This document shows positions 61,404-64,000 of a DNA stretch of 64,000 bases, one piece after another (the first letter of the stretch is position 1; each line of letters opens with the position of its first letter). Both the position numbers and the translations under genes were made by a program. Below the pieces are notes generated by a model. It did no database searches and was not told the origin of the DNA. It was given only the letters and a program-made list of their open reading frames with translations. The DNA is from Maribacter dokdonensis DSW-8 (GTDB lineage: Bacteria > Bacteroidota > Bacteroidia > Flavobacteriales > Flavobacteriaceae): positions 62,001 to 126,000 of the forward strand of contig NZ_LDPE01000006.1 of NCBI RefSeq assembly GCF_001447995.1, read 5' to 3'.

Positions 61404-62128
61404 AATGTATAATTATAGATGATGAGCCTTTGGCGATTGAAATACTAACGGGCTATTGTGAAAAGCTAGACTTTATAGAGTTAGTGAACTCATATACCAA
61501 TCCGCTCGATGCTATTACCGAAATCAAGGAAAAGAAAATAGATTTGATCTTTTGCGATATAGAAATGCCCCAAATAAACGGTATAGATTTTATGGGCACT
61601 TTAGATAACAGACCGTTGTTCATATTTACCACAGCTTATTCACATTATGCGGTAGATGGGTTTGAGTTGAATGCAGTAGATTATTTGGTGAAACCTATAC
61701 CTTATCATCGTTTTATAAAATCAGTATCAAGAGTACAAGATTTAATTTCAAAAAAACAAAAGCCAATTATGGAAGCAAACGTTTTCTCATCTACCGGTGA
61801 TAGTACAGTAGAAAAAAAGTTCATTTTTGTGAAGGCGGAATATGAAAGTATAAAAATAGATTTGGACCAAATTGAATATGTACAAGGTTTAAAAGATTAT
61901 TTGAAAATTCATATTGCCAACACCAATAAAACCATTTTAACGTTAATGAGCTTTAAGGAGATTATGAGTAAGTTACCTGCAAATCAATTTCTTAGGGTGC
62001 ATAAATCCTATGTGGTCAATGTAAATTACATTAAAACGGTACAGCGTAACAGAATAGTTATTAATGACATGCGCATACCTATTGGTGAAAGCCATAAAGA
62101 AGCCTTCTTTTCTATCTTGGGCTTATAG
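61400..62128 (+). CDS. LytTR-type response regulator
   Basis: A 242-residue regulator with a receiver domain (about 1-120: acidic pocket IIIDDEP, phosphoacceptor Asp53 in FCDIEMPQING, Thr/Ser in FIFTTAYS, Lys in DYLVKPI) and a C-terminal LytTR DNA-binding domain (about 140-240: KAEYESIKIDLDQIEYVQGL, FLRVHKSYVVNVNYIKTVQR). It is coupled to the kinase gene by an ATGA overlap. Likely targets are its own operon and the divergent DUF4270 operon; I could not locate a convincing pair of LytTR direct repeats by eye. Confidence 0.95.
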   Translation: MKCIIIDDEPLAIEILTGYCEKLDFIELVNSYTNPLDAITEIKEKKIDLIFCDIEMPQINGIDFMGTLDNRPLFIFTTAYSHYAVDGFELNAVDYLVKPIPYHRFIKSVSRVQDLISKKQKPIMEANVFSSTGDSTVEKKFIFVKAEYESIKIDLDQIEYVQGLKDYLKIHIANTNKTILTLMSFKEIMSKLPANQFLRVHKSYVVNVNYIKTVQRNRIVINDMRIPIGESHKEAFFSILGL

Positions 62129-62208
62129 ATTTCACGTTCATTGATCTAAATTTATTTTTTTTGATTTTACTTCCTTATTTTGGCTGTCAAAGTTTAGATA
62201 GAATTATC

Positions 62209-62216
62209 TATTTTTG
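62209..62216 (+). promoter_or_regulatory. Putative -7 element of pyrRB (TATTTTTG)
   Basis: Exact TAnnTTTG match 26 bases before the chosen pyrR ATG at 62243. The leader would be too short for a pyrimidine attenuator. Confidence 0.35.
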
Positions 62217-62242
62217 TTAAGCTAAAAGCACGGGTGCCCATT

Positions 62243-62782
62243 ATGAGTCAAAAAGTTTTACTCTCTTCCAAAGAAATACATATCATCCTGCACAGATTGG
62301 CTTGCCAATTGCTTGAAAACCATTTAAATTTTGAAAACACAGTTTTAATTGGAATTCAACCAAGGGGAAAATTTCTTGCTGAACGCTTGAATAAGATTTT
62401 AAAGGAGGAGTATAAAGTAAAGAAGATAGACTTGGGTTTTTTGGATATTACTTTTTATCGTGATGATTTTAGAAGAGGAGAAAAGACCCTAGAGGCCACA
62501 AAAACAAAGATAGATTTCTTGGTAGAGGACAAAAACGTTGTTTTAATTGATGATGTGCTGTACACTGGTAGAAGTATAAATGCGGCTTTAACTGCTTTGC
62601 AATCTTTTGGCAGGCCAAAAGATGTAGAGTTGTTATGTTTAATAGATCGCAGATTCAGCAGACATTTGCCTATACAACCCAATTATAGAGGTCGCCAGGT
62701 AGATGCCATAAATGATGAGAAGGTAAAGGTGATGTGGGAAGAAAATGACGGGGAAGATATAATATACTTAGTAAATAGATAA
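62243..62782 (+). CDS. pyrR: PyrR bifunctional protein / phosphoribosyltransferase
   Basis: A 179-residue phosphoribosyltransferase of the PyrR family. The PRPP-binding motif is VLIDDVLYTGRSINAALTAL, and LIDRRFSRHLPIQPNYRGR is typical of PyrR. In Firmicutes PyrR binds pyr mRNA and also has uracil phosphoribosyltransferase activity; here I see no attenuator in the short leader, so RNA binding is uncertain. I start it at ATG 62243 (MSQKVLL); a GTG at 62234 would add three residues (MPI). Four bases separate it from pyrB. Confidence 0.93.
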   Translation: MSQKVLLSSKEIHIILHRLACQLLENHLNFENTVLIGIQPRGKFLAERLNKILKEEYKVKKIDLGFLDITFYRDDFRRGEKTLEATKTKIDFLVEDKNVVLIDDVLYTGRSINAALTALQSFGRPKDVELLCLIDRRFSRHLPIQPNYRGRQVDAINDEKVKVMWEENDGEDIIYLVNR

Positions 62783-62786
62783 GAAA

Positions 62787-63713
62787 ATGAGCGAACTGAG
62801 TGTTAAACACTTACTGGGAATTAAATACCTAAAGGAAACCGATATTCAGCTTATTTTTGAAACTGCCGATCATTTTAAAGAGGTAATCAACCGGTCTATT
62901 AAAAAAGTGCCTTCGCTTAGAGATATTACCATTGCCAATATATTTTTTGAGAACAGTACTAGGACTAAACTGTCTTTTGAATTGGCGGAAAAGCGTTTAT
63001 CTGCAGATGTGCTTAATTTTTCCGCAAGTCAGTCTTCGGTTAAAAAGGGTGAAACCTTAATAGATACGGTAAATAACATTCTATCTATGAAAGTAGATAT
63101 GGTGGTGATGAGGCATCCTAACCCTGGTGCGGGCATATTTTTATCCAAACACGTAAATGCATCAATCGTAAATGCTGGCGATGGTGCACACGAGCATCCA
63201 ACACAGGCATTGTTGGATTCTTACTCCATACGTGAAAAATTAGGAGACGTTGCAGGTAAAAATGTAGTGATCGTTGGTGATATTCTTCATTCACGGGTAG
63301 CCCTTTCAAATATTTTTGCGTTAAAATTACAAGGAGCAAATGTTAAGGTGTGTGGTCCTAAAACATTGCTTCCTAAGTACATAGAATCTTTAGGGGTCGG
63401 TGTAGAAACCAATTTAAGAAAAGCGTTGGAGTGGTGCGATGTAGCTAACATGCTGCGCATACAAAACGAAAGATTGGATATAAGTTATTTCCCGACCACA
63501 CGAGAGTATACCCAACAATTTGGGGTGAATAAAAAATTGCTTGATAGCTTGGATAAGGAAATTGTAATAATGCACCCAGGTCCAATAAACAGAGGTGTGG
63601 AAATCACAAGTGATGTGGCAGACTCCAAGCAATCTATAATATTAAATCAGGTAGAAAACGGAGTTGCCATTCGTATGGCGGTAATTTATTTATTGGCATC
63701 TAAAATAAAATAA
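62787..63713 (+). CDS. pyrB: Aspartate carbamoyltransferase, catalytic subunit
   Basis: A 308-residue ATCase that joins carbamoyl phosphate and aspartate, the first committed step of pyrimidine synthesis. Carbamoyl phosphate site FENSTRTKLSFELAEKRL (about residues 51-68), HPTQALLDSYS, and the C-terminal HPGPINRGVEI for aspartate are all present. No pyrI regulatory subunit gene is adjacent. It lies four bases after pyrR and two bases before the next gene, so it is in the middle of an operon that continues past the window. Confidence 0.96.
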   Translation: MSELSVKHLLGIKYLKETDIQLIFETADHFKEVINRSIKKVPSLRDITIANIFFENSTRTKLSFELAEKRLSADVLNFSASQSSVKKGETLIDTVNNILSMKVDMVVMRHPNPGAGIFLSKHVNASIVNAGDGAHEHPTQALLDSYSIREKLGDVAGKNVVIVGDILHSRVALSNIFALKLQGANVKVCGPKTLLPKYIESLGVGVETNLRKALEWCDVANMLRIQNERLDISYFPTTREYTQQFGVNKKLLDSLDKEIVIMHPGPINRGVEITSDVADSKQSIILNQVENGVAIRMAVIYLLASKIK

Positions 63714-63714
63714 T

Positions 63715-64000
63715 ATGATTTTCACTAAAGAAGAATCGTTGATTATTGTATCTCAAGAAGAAATTTCAATTGAGCGTTTTTTAGAGAATTTGCAGAAGGA
63801 ATATGCAAAATTAAAAAACGATAATTTGGTGTTAGACTTGTTAAGCTTCTCAAAGTTGACACCTTATAATGTTATCTCATTTTTAGAAATAGCAAGAATG
63901 CACAAAAAGAACGGACAGTCGTTCGTTTTGGTATCGGATAAAGTGTCTTATGATGATGTTCCTGAAGAAATTAATCTTGTGCCAACCCTTCAAGAAGCTA
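63715..64000 (+). CDS. STAS-like small protein, 5' part
   Basis: A frame open to the window end, starting at ATG 63715, one base after the pyrB stop. The visible 95 residues (MIFTKEESLIIVSQEEISIE ... LKNDNLVLDLLSFSKLTPYN) look like the STAS/anti-sigma-antagonist-type small protein that lies between pyrB and the ribonuclease Z gene in many Flavobacteriia, and that is sometimes misnamed ribonuclease Z. I recognise it from context more than from motifs. Co-transcribed with pyrR and pyrB. Confidence 0.7.
   Translation, partial: MIFTKEESLIIVSQEEISIERFLENLQKEYAKLKNDNLVLDLLSFSKLTPYNVISFLEIARMHKKNGQSFVLVSDKVSYDDVPEEINLVPTLQEA

Noticed and set aside
1..64000. tRNA, rRNA or riboswitch genes
   Set aside because: I looked through all intergenic regions for cloverleaf-like ends and conserved aptamer cores and found none; a covariance-model scan would be decisive.

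Overview
The window is a gene-dense stretch of a low-GC chromosome from the phylum Bacteroidota, most likely a marine member of the Flavobacteriaceae; I cannot name the genus from sequence alone. The reasons are: many lipoproteins with a Cys followed by Ser/Asp/Glu-rich residues (the flavobacterial surface-export type), DUF4270, DUF4907, DUF2807 and DUF4097 families, a MoxR/DUF58/SpoIIM/RDD membrane cluster, a PVC-type haem lipoprotein, no Shine-Dalgarno signals, and about fifteen matches to the Bacteroidota -7 promoter element TAnnTTTG in front of genes. I see no rRNA, tRNA, CRISPR array, transposase or prophage.

Layout. 1-6241: housekeeping (3' part of pyrG, yidC, mnmA) with a three-domain fasciclin lipoprotein. 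6394-9383: a nitronate monooxygenase-like gene whose 3' end is duplicated, with an unrecognised 608-residue lipoprotein gene between the two copies. 9385-16713: a very large propeller/HEAT/cytochrome c lipoprotein, an exported DUF1080 protein, a DUF2007 protein, an exported Gfo/Idh/MocA oxidoreductase and a histidine kinase; the first, second and fourth look like parts of extracytoplasmic sugar oxidation. 16940-25841: pirin, a small exported protein, then the six-gene minus-strand cluster SpoIIM / membrane protein / DUF4129-like / DUF4350 / MoxR / DUF58 with divergent RDD and TRIC genes. 25866-39939: mostly single metabolic and envelope genes (cyclophilin, NUDIX, acyltransferase, an ECF sigma pair, M20 amidohydrolase, NDH-2, XerD, small outer-membrane barrels, AroQ, a PQQ-type sugar dehydrogenase, dihydrolipoyl dehydrogenase, MsrB, a collagen-like lipoprotein).

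40112-46730: alpha-glucan genes (glgB, a GH31 glucosidase), an M48 lipoprotein protease and an MFS permease. 46778-49717: an ECF sigma / anti-sigma pair leading into DUF4097 and DUF2807 beta-repeat proteins. 49974-55686: lon, cmk, a LysM protein and rpsA with a long leader. 56135-62128: an outer-membrane protein and DUF4270 lipoprotein divergent from a kelch lipoprotein, DUF4907 protein, LytS-type kinase and LytTR regulator, which looks like one surface-plus-signalling unit. 62243-64000: the pyrimidine genes pyrR and pyrB and the start of a STAS-like gene.

The observations I rate highest are the 3'-end replacement of the nitronate monooxygenase gene with an inserted lipoprotein gene, the kelch/DUF4907/DUF4270/two-component unit, and the exact CATG head-to-head overlap of two start codons at 26583-26586. 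All family names come from reading the translated sequences; no database search was run.
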